This document shows, one piece after another, positions 12,964 to 20,823 of a stretch of DNA of 21,173 bases; positions within the stretch are counted from its first letter, which is position 1, and every line of letters begins with the position of its first letter. The DNA lies in IMG/VR virus record IMGVR_UViG_3300032308_001183, positions 1-21,173 of that record; one strand, given 5' to 3'. The notes under the pieces are model-generated. The model did not search any database and was not told where the DNA came from. It worked only from the letters and a program-made list of their open reading frames with translations. The translations under genes and the position numbers were made by a program. The DNA is from a virus.

Positions 12964-13808
12964 TTATCGGTGGATTTACAAACTACACATACAATCAACT
13001 AAAACCTTGGGTAGAATCAATCAATGAAGTTTGTAAGAGCAATGTCGATAAAGTTTTAGTTGTAGGAAATGCATCGGAAGATACAAGAAATGAACTAAAG
13101 AAAAGAGGTTTCATTCTTGTTGAAATGATTCAGTCTAATTTACCAATTCACGTTTTAAGATTTTTGACCATCTTCAATTATCTCAAAGACAATTGGGAAA
13201 AGTATACTTACGTTGTTACAACAGACGTTAGAGATGTTTACTTTCAAAATAACCCGTTCGATTGGTTGAAAAAACATATTCCTGTTGGGTGGAAGTTAGT
13301 CGCTGGGTCTGAAGGAATGATGTATAAAGATGAACCTTGGGGTAATGAAAATCTAATGCAAGCATATGGTCCATACGTTCATGAAATGTTTAAAAACAAT
13401 GAAATCTACAATGTTGGAACCATAGGTGGTCATGCAGAATATGTAAAAGATTTAGTATTCAATATTTTTATGAATGCTATCAATCGTCCTATTCCTATTT
13501 GTGACCAAGCAGTATACAATGTTTTAATTTCGACTCAACCATACAAAGATATTACTGTGTTTGCGAAACAACTTGATGGTTGGGCATGTCAAGCAGGAAC
13601 AACAGTTGATCCATCTAAGATTGAATCTTTCAGACCATATTTGACAGAAAAAGAACCAAAGTTTGTTAATGGAAAAGTATTGACTGCAAACGGAGAAGAA
13701 TTTGCTATTGTTCATCAATACGACAGAGTTCCAGAATGGAAAAAATTTGTAAAAGAAAAATACAATCAAGAAGATGATTCCCCTATGTTTGTCTATAGGA
13801 CACAATAA
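12945..13808 (+). CDS. Glycosyltransferase-like protein with DVRD motif
   Basis: A 287-residue protein with the strand YTYVVTTDVRDVYFQNNPF (87-105). This is a D-x-x-D nucleotide-sugar site in a context (TDVRDVxFQxNPF) typical of nucleotide-diphospho-sugar transferases related to GT77 and similar eukaryote-like enzymes. A second conserved-looking block, EIYNVGTIGGHAEYVKDL, contains the N-x-G-x-x-G segment that usually follows in these enzymes. The start ATG has GGAG upstream. It follows the GT2-like gene with a 19-base overlap and joins the next gene by TAATG, so it is in the same transcription unit. The sugar is unknown. Confidence 0.75.
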   Translation: MAEKNLIIGGFTNYTYNQLKPWVESINEVCKSNVDKVLVVGNASEDTRNELKKRGFILVEMIQSNLPIHVLRFLTIFNYLKDNWEKYTYVVTTDVRDVYFQNNPFDWLKKHIPVGWKLVAGSEGMMYKDEPWGNENLMQAYGPYVHEMFKNNEIYNVGTIGGHAEYVKDLVFNIFMNAINRPIPICDQAVYNVLISTQPYKDITVFAKQLDGWACQAGTTVDPSKIESFRPYLTEKEPKFVNGKVLTANGEEFAIVHQYDRVPEWKKFVKEKYNQEDDSPMFVYRTQ

Positions 13809-14278
13809 TGGAAAAAATATACCTAACTCCTGTTGTATCTGGATATGACGTTGAACTTGTCAGAGAAATGCGTAATGAATGTAGGAAATATATGACACGA
13901 TTTACAGACAAGATTTCAGAACGACAACAAAGAGAATGGTATTCTTCTTTAGATAAAGACAATAACTTCCTATACATTCTAAGAAAAGATACCAATTATA
14001 ACCAATATCAACCAATTGGATATGGATACATAAGAATAGAGAAAGGAAAATCTCTGCTAACTGGTGGATTGACAGAATCTCAAAGAGATAGAGGGTATGG
14101 AACAAAACTATTCAGTTTAATGATTGAAAAAGCAAAAGAGTTTGGTTTTCCTATAGAACTTGAAGTTCTAAAAACAAATAAAAGAGCATATACAGTATAT
14201 AAGAAATTAGGTTTTAATTACGTTAGTGAAGATGATAATATAATATACATGGAGTATAGAAATGATCCCGTTATTTAA
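13808..14278 (+). CDS. GNAT N-acetyltransferase, probably acting on an amino sugar
   Basis: A 156-residue GNAT-fold enzyme. The acetyl-CoA pyrophosphate loop is RDRGYG at 93-98, preceded by the strand SLLTGGL and followed by the helix TKLFSLMIEKAKEFG. The C-terminal VLKTNKRAYTVYKKLGFNYV is the usual motif B with the N-x-x-A-x-x-x-Y-x-K-x-G-F pattern. The gene lies directly before, and overlaps by 17 bases, a DegT-family sugar aminotransferase. The pair is the classical arrangement for making N-acetylated amino sugars such as FdtC/WecD-type products. That substrate is inferred from context. Confidence 0.88.
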   Translation: MEKIYLTPVVSGYDVELVREMRNECRKYMTRFTDKISERQQREWYSSLDKDNNFLYILRKDTNYNQYQPIGYGYIRIEKGKSLLTGGLTESQRDRGYGTKLFSLMIEKAKEFGFPIELEVLKTNKRAYTVYKKLGFNYVSEDDNIIYMEYRNDPVI

Positions 14279-15341
14279 AGTTAGAATGTCGCCTGAAGCA
14301 AACGAAGAACTAGGAAGTGTTCTTCAATCAGGTTTTATAGGTCAAGGACCTAAGGTTGAACTATTTGAAAACGCATTACATCAACAACTAAAGACAAAGA
14401 CTCGTCCAGTTACAGTAAATTCATGTACTGTAGCAATTGACCTTGCATTGCATCTGTGTGATGTAAAACCTGGTGATGAAGTTATCTCTACACCACAAAC
14501 GTGTTTTGCTTCTCAAGTTGGAGCAATTCATCGTGGTGCAAAGATTCGTTGGGCAGATATTGATCCGGTAACAGGATTGATGGATCCTGAGTCGGTAAAG
14601 AAACTGATTACAAAAAAGACAAAAGCAATTATTGCGGTTAACTGGGCAGGAAGAATTTGTGATTTCAAAGCACTAAAGAGTTTTGGTGTACCTGTCATTG
14701 AAGATGCCGCACACACTTGGGATACATTTTTAAAAGAACCAGTAGAACGTGGTGATTATATTTGCTATAGTCTACAAGCAATTAAACTACTCACTAGTGG
14801 TGATGGTGGCGTTCTTGTTTGTCCAACAGTAGAAAAAGAAAATGAAGCAAGACTATTGCGCTGGTTCGGATTAGACAGAACCAAAGGTCAATCATTCCGT
14901 TGCACACAAAATATTGCACAAGCAGGATATAAGTATCATATGAATGATATCAATGCAACTATTGGTTTGTGCAATCTAGAACTTGCAAATGATTCTGTGT
15001 TAAAGCACAGAAAGAACACAAAGTATATTATTGGTAATGTACAGAACAGCAATCTATTTCTTCCTCCTTGGGATGAAACTTGCTCTTTCTGGTTATTCAG
15101 TATGCATGTATTGAATGACAAGAAACTACATTTCACAAACTATCTTGAGTCGAAAGGAATATCATCAAGTCCAGTTCATTTCAGAAATGACATGTATGAT
15201 TGCACTCTTCAGTTTAAAGAAAAAGATTTGCCTGGAGTAACAAGTTTTGACAAAACTCAAATTTGTATTCCTAATGGATGGTGGTTGAGTACCGAAGATT
15301 TAAATCATATCATTGATACACTAAACGATTATAAAGGATAA
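14262..15341 (+). CDS. DegT/DnrJ/EryC1/StrS-family sugar aminotransferase
   Basis: A 359-residue PLP-dependent aminotransferase. Family features in order are SGFIGQGPKVELFE (23-36) near the N-terminus, NSCTVAIDLALHL (PLP phosphate region), GDEVISTPQTCFAS, the pyridine-binding VIEDAAH with Asp148, and YSLQAIKLLTSGDGG (169-183) with Lys175 as the Schiff-base lysine. The usual form of the last motif is SFxxTKxLTTGEGG, so Ile replaces the Thr/Ser next to the lysine but the lysine itself is kept. It converts a nucleotide keto-sugar to an amino sugar. The GNAT gene upstream is the likely next step, and the epimerase/dehydratase at 17289 may supply or modify the sugar. Confidence 0.93.
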   Translation: MIPLFKVRMSPEANEELGSVLQSGFIGQGPKVELFENALHQQLKTKTRPVTVNSCTVAIDLALHLCDVKPGDEVISTPQTCFASQVGAIHRGAKIRWADIDPVTGLMDPESVKKLITKKTKAIIAVNWAGRICDFKALKSFGVPVIEDAAHTWDTFLKEPVERGDYICYSLQAIKLLTSGDGGVLVCPTVEKENEARLLRWFGLDRTKGQSFRCTQNIAQAGYKYHMNDINATIGLCNLELANDSVLKHRKNTKYIIGNVQNSNLFLPPWDETCSFWLFSMHVLNDKKLHFTNYLESKGISSSPVHFRNDMYDCTLQFKEKDLPGVTSFDKTQICIPNGWWLSTEDLNHIIDTLNDYKG

Positions 15342-15346
15342 AAAAA

Positions 15347-15895
15347 ATGCTATTCAATAAAGATTTTCTTCCATCAAATGAATTAAATGATTATATCAAA
15401 CAACTAGGTGATAATGTTGTGGGGTGTGAAATTGGTGTTTGTCATGCAGAAAATTTTTGTCATATGCTAGAAACATGTGACAACATTCAAAAACTAATTG
15501 GTATTGATCCATATATTCAGTATGATGATTTCGGCGGTCCTGTCGTTCAAGATATTGTAGATATCTTTAAAGATGCTACTCTAAAAAATCTTGAACTTCT
15601 TGATGCTGGAGATAGAGCAGAAATTCGAATGATGACTTCTGATGACGCTGCACTCACAATTGAAGATGGGTCTCTAGACTTTGTTTTTATTGATGGCAAT
15701 CATAGTCAAGAATATGTCCATAGAGATTTAAGAAATTATTATGAAAAAGTTAAAGTTGGAGGAATATTTGCTGGACATGATTATTCAATGTCTAGTGTAT
15801 CCGAAGAATTAAAACAATTTTTAGAAGAGAAAAATATTTCAGAAGAAAAATTGAAACTTCTCAGAAATGATTCTTGGATGCTCTATAAAGAATGA
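15347..15895 (+). CDS. Class I SAM-dependent methyltransferase (Methyltransf_24-like)
   Basis: A 182-residue protein with SAM motif I VVGCEIGVCHAEN (24-36) and an acidic strand IGIDPY. The conserved LDFVFIDGNHSQEYVHRDL (110-128) is followed by VKVGGIFAGHDY. The FIDGxHxYxxVxxDL block and GGxxxGHDY are typical of the methyltransferases found in bacterial polysaccharide clusters, some of which O-methylate sugars. AAGGA lies upstream of the ATG. It is coupled to the next gene by ATGA. A sugar or glycan methylation role is inferred from location. Confidence 0.85.
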   Translation: MLFNKDFLPSNELNDYIKQLGDNVVGCEIGVCHAENFCHMLETCDNIQKLIGIDPYIQYDDFGGPVVQDIVDIFKDATLKNLELLDAGDRAEIRMMTSDDAALTIEDGSLDFVFIDGNHSQEYVHRDLRNYYEKVKVGGIFAGHDYSMSSVSEELKQFLEEKNISEEKLKLLRNDSWMLYKE

Positions 15896-16557
15896 AAAAT
15901 ATTTGTATAATAACTTCTGCTATTAATCCTAGAGTGGGTGTTGTTCCTGTTCAAGATAGATTTGCTCAAACTATTCATAGTATAAAAACAGTTAGAGATA
16001 AGATCCCAGACTGTACCATTATATTAAACGATATTTCTGTTATTGATGCGAGTCAATATAAAGAACAAATTACAAAACTTGTAGATATTTTTATCGATTC
16101 GTATACTGATAGAACAATATATCAATTAAGTAATTTAGGATACAAAAGTCATGCAGAACTCTTATTATACAGAGGTGCTTTAGATTATATCAAAAATAAT
16201 ATAGATTTGACTGACTACAATAGAATCTTTAAATTATCAGGAAGACACAACATAACAGAAGAATTTAACTTTGAAGAATATGATGAAAAAACTGTTGGAA
16301 AATATGTCTTTAAAAAGTCAGTACAATCTTGGATATCTCCAGAGTTGAGAATATATGAAACAAGATTGTGGTCTATGCATAAAAACAATATCGATGATTA
16401 CTTGAGCAAATTTAAAGATTTCTTTGAATCTTGTGATGGAAGATACGATATAGAACACGCATATTACAAGTACCTAAATAAAGATGATGTTGTTGAATTT
16501 GAAAATATATGGGTTGAAGGAATCGTTGCTTTACATGGACGATATCAAAAAGATTAA
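15892..16557 (+). CDS. Glycosyltransferase-like protein of unassigned family
   Basis: A 221-residue protein. The N-terminus KNICIITSAINPRVGVV has a strand-loop suggestive of a nucleotide-sugar fold, followed by RFAQTIHSIKTVRDKIPDCT and ILNDIS. The block RIFKLSGRHNI (111-121) resembles the (K-x-S/T-G-R-Y/H) motif present in small glycan-cluster proteins of bacteria and large phages that are thought to be glycosyltransferases. No clear DxD is visible. The near-C-terminal WVEGIVALHGRY segment looks conserved but I cannot place it. It sits between a SAM methyltransferase and a GT-A-like gene in the same operon. The family call is tentative. Confidence 0.6.
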   Translation: MKNICIITSAINPRVGVVPVQDRFAQTIHSIKTVRDKIPDCTIILNDISVIDASQYKEQITKLVDIFIDSYTDRTIYQLSNLGYKSHAELLLYRGALDYIKNNIDLTDYNRIFKLSGRHNITEEFNFEEYDEKTVGKYVFKKSVQSWISPELRIYETRLWSMHKNNIDDYLSKFKDFFESCDGRYDIEHAYYKYLNKDDVVEFENIWVEGIVALHGRYQKD

Positions 16558-16566
16558 GGAGATGAT

Positions 16567-17292
16567 GTGAGTTATACAATTAATTATATACCTGTGATTT
16601 ATATTGGACCAAATAGAGATTATGCAAGTTATCAAGAAAAATTTAGAAATGATCCAATGTTCTTTGCCAGAACACATGTTGAATTTCTAAATCGTTGTGT
16701 AGACACTCCAATTAAACAAGCAACATTTGTTTTTAATGATGATATTAGTGACGAATTGAAAATGCTTGCTATAGAAACTGTTTCTCAAATTAAAACTATG
16801 AATGCAGAGATTGTATTCAGACGAAATAGTGGTTATTCGTATGGCGCATGGAGAGACATGATAAAGAAGAATCTAAATGATTTCGATTACTTCTTTTTGA
16901 TTGAAGACGATTCTATTCCTCTTGAACCAAATTTTTACGAACACTTTGTAGAACGTTGCACACCAGAGTATCCATTTGTATCTACTTTTGTAGATGAATA
17001 TGAACCAGGAAAGTTCTGCTCGTCTTGTCCAAATTCAATTATTCGTGCAGATATTTGCAAAAAGGTTCTAGAAGAACATGGCGAATTGTTCTTTGTTCAT
17101 GATTCAACCAGACTTCAAGATGCGTGGGATACACAAATGAGATTTCTTGATTTCTTTACCAAGTCTGGATACGGAATGCGTGATATACTAGATAAGTATT
17201 CAACACCTCACAATAGTAATTGTCATATCAACAAGATTACTCTTTTTGGTAACCCAGAACATCCACATTGCATAGTGCCTATTATACCATGA
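16567..17292 (+). CDS. GT-A-type glycosyltransferase-like protein
   Basis: A 241-residue protein starting at GTG 16567, chosen because AAGGAG (16556-16561) lies five bases ahead and no ATG in this frame fits. The block VFRRNSGYSYGAWRDMI (83-99) matches the N-x-G-x-x-x-G-A-W segment of polysaccharide glycosyltransferases. YFFLIEDDSIPLEPNFYE (108-125) carries the acidic DDS metal and nucleotide-sugar site in the usual place. It is part of the continuous glycan operon, coupled to the epimerase gene by ATGA. Donor and acceptor sugars are not predictable. Confidence 0.75.
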   Translation: MSYTINYIPVIYIGPNRDYASYQEKFRNDPMFFARTHVEFLNRCVDTPIKQATFVFNDDISDELKMLAIETVSQIKTMNAEIVFRRNSGYSYGAWRDMIKKNLNDFDYFFLIEDDSIPLEPNFYEHFVERCTPEYPFVSTFVDEYEPGKFCSSCPNSIIRADICKKVLEEHGELFFVHDSTRLQDAWDTQMRFLDFFTKSGYGMRDILDKYSTPHNSNCHINKITLFGNPEHPHCIVPIIP

Positions 17293-18176
17293 AAAAATGT
17301 TTGATTATTGGCGGTAAAGGATATATCGGTTCACACCTTTGGTCTTATTTACTTCATCGAGGAATATATTCTGAATATTATGGAGATAGAGATACTGATT
17401 ATAATCTCCTATCTTCTGAATATTTGCAGAATTATGAGTACATAATTTTACTTGCAGGAAACTCCAGTGTGCTTTCTTGTGCTGGAGAATTAAAATCTCC
17501 ATGGAACAATAATGTCAGAAATTTCTCAAACTTGATAGAAAAAACCAGCAACGAACAAAAAATAATCTATGCGAGTAGTTCATCAGTTTATGGTAACAAA
17601 GGCGGTAAGATTTTTAATGAAGACGATTTTTCTTTAGAATTTGTGAATAACTACGATTTGACAAAAATATCTCTTGATATGATTGCAAGAGATAAGATTA
17701 ATCAAGGAAGAAAAATCATTGGATTTAGATTTGGCACAGTAAATGGTAATTCTCCTGTCATTAGAAGAGACCTAATGATTAATTCTATGGTCTATTCTGC
17801 TTTAAATAACGGTATAATTAATGTAAACAATAAACACGTTTCACGTCCTATATTATCAATTAGAGATTTGTCTAGGGCGATGACAAGAGTTATACTTGAT
17901 AAATTTCATTCAGGTATATACAATTTAGCATCATTCAATTCTAATGTCAATCAAATTTCAAATCTAGTCAAAGAACGCACTAATGTTGAAATTATAGATA
18001 AAGGAGATTATGCTGGCATCTACGATTTCAATACCGACACAACAAAGTTTCAGCAAACATACGACTTCAAATTTAAAGATACTGTAGAAGACATTATTGA
18101 AAATGTCATCTATTGCTATAAAAATAATAACCCAGTTATAGTTACAAGAGACAAATATTTTAATTATGAAGGATAA
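17289..18176 (+). CDS. NAD-dependent sugar epimerase/dehydratase (extended SDR)
   Basis: A 295-residue extended short-chain dehydrogenase. The Rossmann nucleotide loop GGKGYIGSHL (8-17) has the G-x-x-G-x-x-G spacing. YASSSSVYG (94-102) carries the catalytic Ser region, and Tyr122-x-x-x-Lys126 (YDLTK) is the catalytic pair. RFGTVNG and SRPILSIRDLSRA match the substrate-binding part of UDP/GDP-sugar epimerases and dehydratases. The frame opens further upstream at a TTG (17268), but the ATG at 17289 overlaps the previous stop as ATGA and places the Rossmann strand at residue 3 onward, so it is preferred. It would act on a nucleotide sugar and feed the aminotransferase and C-methyltransferase. 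The exact sugar is not evident. Confidence 0.9.
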   Translation: MKKCLIIGGKGYIGSHLWSYLLHRGIYSEYYGDRDTDYNLLSSEYLQNYEYIILLAGNSSVLSCAGELKSPWNNNVRNFSNLIEKTSNEQKIIYASSSSVYGNKGGKIFNEDDFSLEFVNNYDLTKISLDMIARDKINQGRKIIGFRFGTVNGNSPVIRRDLMINSMVYSALNNGIINVNNKHVSRPILSIRDLSRAMTRVILDKFHSGIYNLASFNSNVNQISNLVKERTNVEIIDKGDYAGIYDFNTDTTKFQQTYDFKFKDTVEDIIENVIYCYKNNNPVIVTRDKYFNYEG

Positions 18177-18891
18177 AATTGATTATATTGTAGTCATATT
18201 CAGAAACTATAATCTCTTAGAAATACAAAGAGAATTATTTGATAATTTTAATCCAAATGAATATAGACTTATTATCGTTGACAATACTCCAGACCACGAA
18301 AAGAAACCAATTCAGGCGAGACCAAACGAATTAGTTGTCTGTAGAAATAGCATCAATGAATTTGATGGTGTTTCTCATGGTGCTGCTATTGACTACGGTT
18401 TAACTTTTGTCGAATCAGATATTGTTTGCATTATCGATTCTGATTTCTTTATTCTTGACACAGATATTGGTAAGTATGTGAGAGAAAGAATCGAACAGGG
18501 GTATGAAGCAATAGGAACAGAATTTGGTGACAAACCATTTAGAGATAGACACGACCCTAGTAAATTTGATAATATACCTTGTGTGTTCTGCTATTTCTGC
18601 AAGACGGAATTTGCAAGAAAGTATTCATGGATTGTTGATAGACATGAGGTTAATTTTGAGACATCATTCATAGAAACTGGATGGCGTTTCAGAAAACACA
18701 TACTAGATAATAATACGAGAGTTATCGGTTGGAAAATTGATAATATTGAAGTTAACACCAAACAAATTTATAGAAACGAGTTTGGTAAAGTTGTAGGAAT
18801 GCATTATTTTGCGGGGTCTCATTTTAGAATTAATGAAGACATTAAAGGCGAATTTGACAGACTATGTGGTGAATATGTACAAAAAAATTGA
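18166..18891 (+). CDS. Family 2-like glycosyltransferase
   Basis: A 241-residue GT-A-fold protein. It begins IDYIVVIFRNYNLLEIQREL with LIIVDNTPD, the family 2 layout. FDGVSHGAAIDYGLTFVESD is the helix that reads the nucleotide, followed by IVCIIDSDFFIL with the D-x-D site (Asp91-Ser-Asp93). The remainder contains FCYFCKTEFARKYSW and a conserved-looking MHYFAGSHFR near the end. The GT2 call is based on the N-terminal half. It overlaps the epimerase gene by 11 bases and the next gene by 17. Confidence 0.8.
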   Translation: MKDKIDYIVVIFRNYNLLEIQRELFDNFNPNEYRLIIVDNTPDHEKKPIQARPNELVVCRNSINEFDGVSHGAAIDYGLTFVESDIVCIIDSDFFILDTDIGKYVRERIEQGYEAIGTEFGDKPFRDRHDPSKFDNIPCVFCYFCKTEFARKYSWIVDRHEVNFETSFIETGWRFRKHILDNNTRVIGWKIDNIEVNTKQIYRNEFGKVVGMHYFAGSHFRINEDIKGEFDRLCGEYVQKN

Positions 18892-20050
18892 AAAATGTTT
18901 GTGTTGTGATAGTAGCAATCTGAAGTTTGTTTTAGATTTAAATGAACAACCTTTAGCAAACAGTTATCTAAAAGACAAGAATGAATCTGAAGATGTTTTT
19001 CCTCTAGGAACAAATTACTGCATTGATTGCACACATATTCAATTAACACATGCAGTCGATCCAGACTTGTTATTCAAAAACTATTTGTATGTTAGTGGAA
19101 CGACAAAAACACTAAAAGATTATTTCGATTGGTTTGTGTTTTTTACGAATCAGTACACAAAAGGTAAAAACGTTTTAGACATTGCATGTAACGATGGTTC
19201 TCAACTAGATGCATATAAGAAACATGATTATAAAACTTATGGTATTGATCCAGCAGAAAATCTTTACCCCTTGAGTTCAAAGAATCACACAATTGTTTGT
19301 GATTATTTGACAGATGAAAGTCTGAATAAACTCAATACTAAATTTGATATAATCATTGCACAAAATGTTTTTGCACATAATACCTATCCAAAAGAATTTC
19401 TAGAAAAGTGTAAGTCTGCATTGAATGATAATGGTTGTGTATTCATTCAAACATCACAAGCAGACATGGTTCAAAATAATCAGTTTGATACTATCTATCA
19501 CGAACACATTTCATTCTTTAGTGTCAAATCATTTTGTGCCCTAGCAAATAGAGCAGGACTAAATGTAATTGATGTTGCGAGAACTTCTGTCCATGGAACA
19601 AGTTTTGTGTTTGTATTATCAAAAGATAAAAAAGATAAATCAAAAGAATTTATCAATAAAGAGTTTGAATTGACAGAAGAGATAATGAAGCAATATTCTG
19701 AAAACTGTAAAAGTATTGCAGAACAAACTTATGCAAAGGTGAATGAACTCTATAATGAAGGATATAAAGTTATCGGATATGGTGCTGCCGCAAAAGGAAA
19801 TACATTCTTGAATTTTTCTAAATTCAAACTCGATTATATTGTAGACGATAATCCATTGAAACAAGAACTTTATAGTCCAGGTTCAAGAATTCCTATATAC
19901 TCTCCCGATAAATTACTTGAAGAGTCGGAGAAGATTTGTATTGTTCCTCTTGCATGGAACTTCTTTGACGAAATTAAGCAAAAAGTTTTATCTAGAAAGA
20001 GTAATAATGTTATCTTTTTGAAATATTTTCCTAAAGTCGAAATCGTATGA
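18875..20050 (+). CDS. Sugar C-methyltransferase (TylC3/TcaB9-like)
   Basis: A 391-residue enzyme of the three-domain sugar C-methyltransferase family. The N-terminal zinc site is Cys8-x-x-Cys11 (KCLCC) and Cys49-x-x-Cys52 (YCIDC), with LNEQPLANSYL between, a family signature. The SAM domain has VLDIACNDGSQLDA (100-113) and IDPAEN. The YHEHISFFS motif holds the catalytic His-Glu-His described for TcaB9. The C-terminal domain has VIGYGAAAKGNTFLNF, also a family signature. It adds a methyl group to a 4-keto nucleotide sugar, giving a branched deoxysugar. The start ATG 18875 has GGTGA ahead and puts the zinc cysteines at the usual distance; an in-frame ATG at 18809 would add residues from inside the previous gene. 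It is linked to the next gene by ATGA. Confidence 0.93.
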   Translation: MYKKIEKCLCCDSSNLKFVLDLNEQPLANSYLKDKNESEDVFPLGTNYCIDCTHIQLTHAVDPDLLFKNYLYVSGTTKTLKDYFDWFVFFTNQYTKGKNVLDIACNDGSQLDAYKKHDYKTYGIDPAENLYPLSSKNHTIVCDYLTDESLNKLNTKFDIIIAQNVFAHNTYPKEFLEKCKSALNDNGCVFIQTSQADMVQNNQFDTIYHEHISFFSVKSFCALANRAGLNVIDVARTSVHGTSFVFVLSKDKKDKSKEFINKEFELTEEIMKQYSENCKSIAEQTYAKVNELYNEGYKVIGYGAAAKGNTFLNFSKFKLDYIVDDNPLKQELYSPGSRIPIYSPDKLLEESEKICIVPLAWNFFDEIKQKVLSRKSNNVIFLKYFPKVEIV

Positions 20051-20823
20051 AACCAACTCTAGTTTCGCATTTTTATAATGAAGAATATTTGATGCCTTGG
20101 TGGCTAGAACATCATAAAGATATGTTTGACCACGGAATCATGATTGATTATGCATCAACGGATAATTCTGTAAACATTATCAAAGAGATTTGCCCAAACT
20201 GGGAAATTCGTCAATCAAGAAATCAGTTTTTTGGTGCAAGAGAAATCGATGAAGAAATTGAAGATATTGACAAAGAAATTCATGGTTGGAGAATCTGTTT
20301 AAACACTACAGAATTTTTACTAGGTGATTTATCAATCGTGGTTGACTATGATGAACAAAAGACTTCATTTGTAAATCTTGGAGTAGGTCCGAGTGAACCT
20401 GTAAATTTTGGTTATGGTATTCCAGTAATTACGATGGTAGACAACGAACCTGAAATTGAACCCACTTACGATATGCATCTAGTAGAACAAAAGACATATG
20501 GGATACACTATAAAGAAGGTTCTTTTCCTATTCGTAGAGGAAGATTGCTGCACGATAAAAATGAGATAACATATCCTATGGGTAGGCATTATAATTATAC
20601 GACAGAAGAACTTGTTGTTCTTTGGTATGGATGGTCACCATATAACGATAAATTGAAGAAAAGAAAACTACAAATCAAAAATAGAATGCCCGAAAGTGAT
20701 AAAGCAAGAGGATTAGGAACAGGTCATTTAATGACTGAAGAAGAAATGTATGCAACATACAAAAATCAATATTTGCCGTTAGCAAGAGACTTGAAGTTAG
20801 ACCTACAGAGATATAAACTATGA
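20047..20823 (+). CDS. Glycosyltransferase-like protein (GT2_4/GT92-type)
   Basis: A 258-residue protein. The N-terminal HFYNEEYLMPWWLEHHKDMF (8-27) followed by DHGIMIDYASTDNS (28-41) is the signature of the Glyco_tranf_2_4 group (N-E-x-x-L/Y...W-x-x-H-H...D-x-x-S-T-D-x-S). A downstream VVDYDEQ (98-104) takes the place of the usual D-x-D-E-F acidic site. The C-terminal half is rich in charged residues and has a MGRHYNYTTEELVVLWYGWS segment, seen in similar glycan-cluster proteins. It is in the same operon and ATGA-linked on both sides. The sugar is unknown. Confidence 0.75.
   Translation: MKPTLVSHFYNEEYLMPWWLEHHKDMFDHGIMIDYASTDNSVNIIKEICPNWEIRQSRNQFFGAREIDEEIEDIDKEIHGWRICLNTTEFLLGDLSIVVDYDEQKTSFVNLGVGPSEPVNFGYGIPVITMVDNEPEIEPTYDMHLVEQKTYGIHYKEGSFPIRRGRLLHDKNEITYPMGRHYNYTTEELVVLWYGWSPYNDKLKKRKLQIKNRMPESDKARGLGTGHLMTEEEMYATYKNQYLPLARDLKLDLQRYKL

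Noticed and set aside
17268-17288. TTG start adding seven residues to the epimerase
   Set aside because: The ATG at 17289 forms an ATGA overlap with the previous stop and puts the Rossmann strand at the usual N-terminal position.
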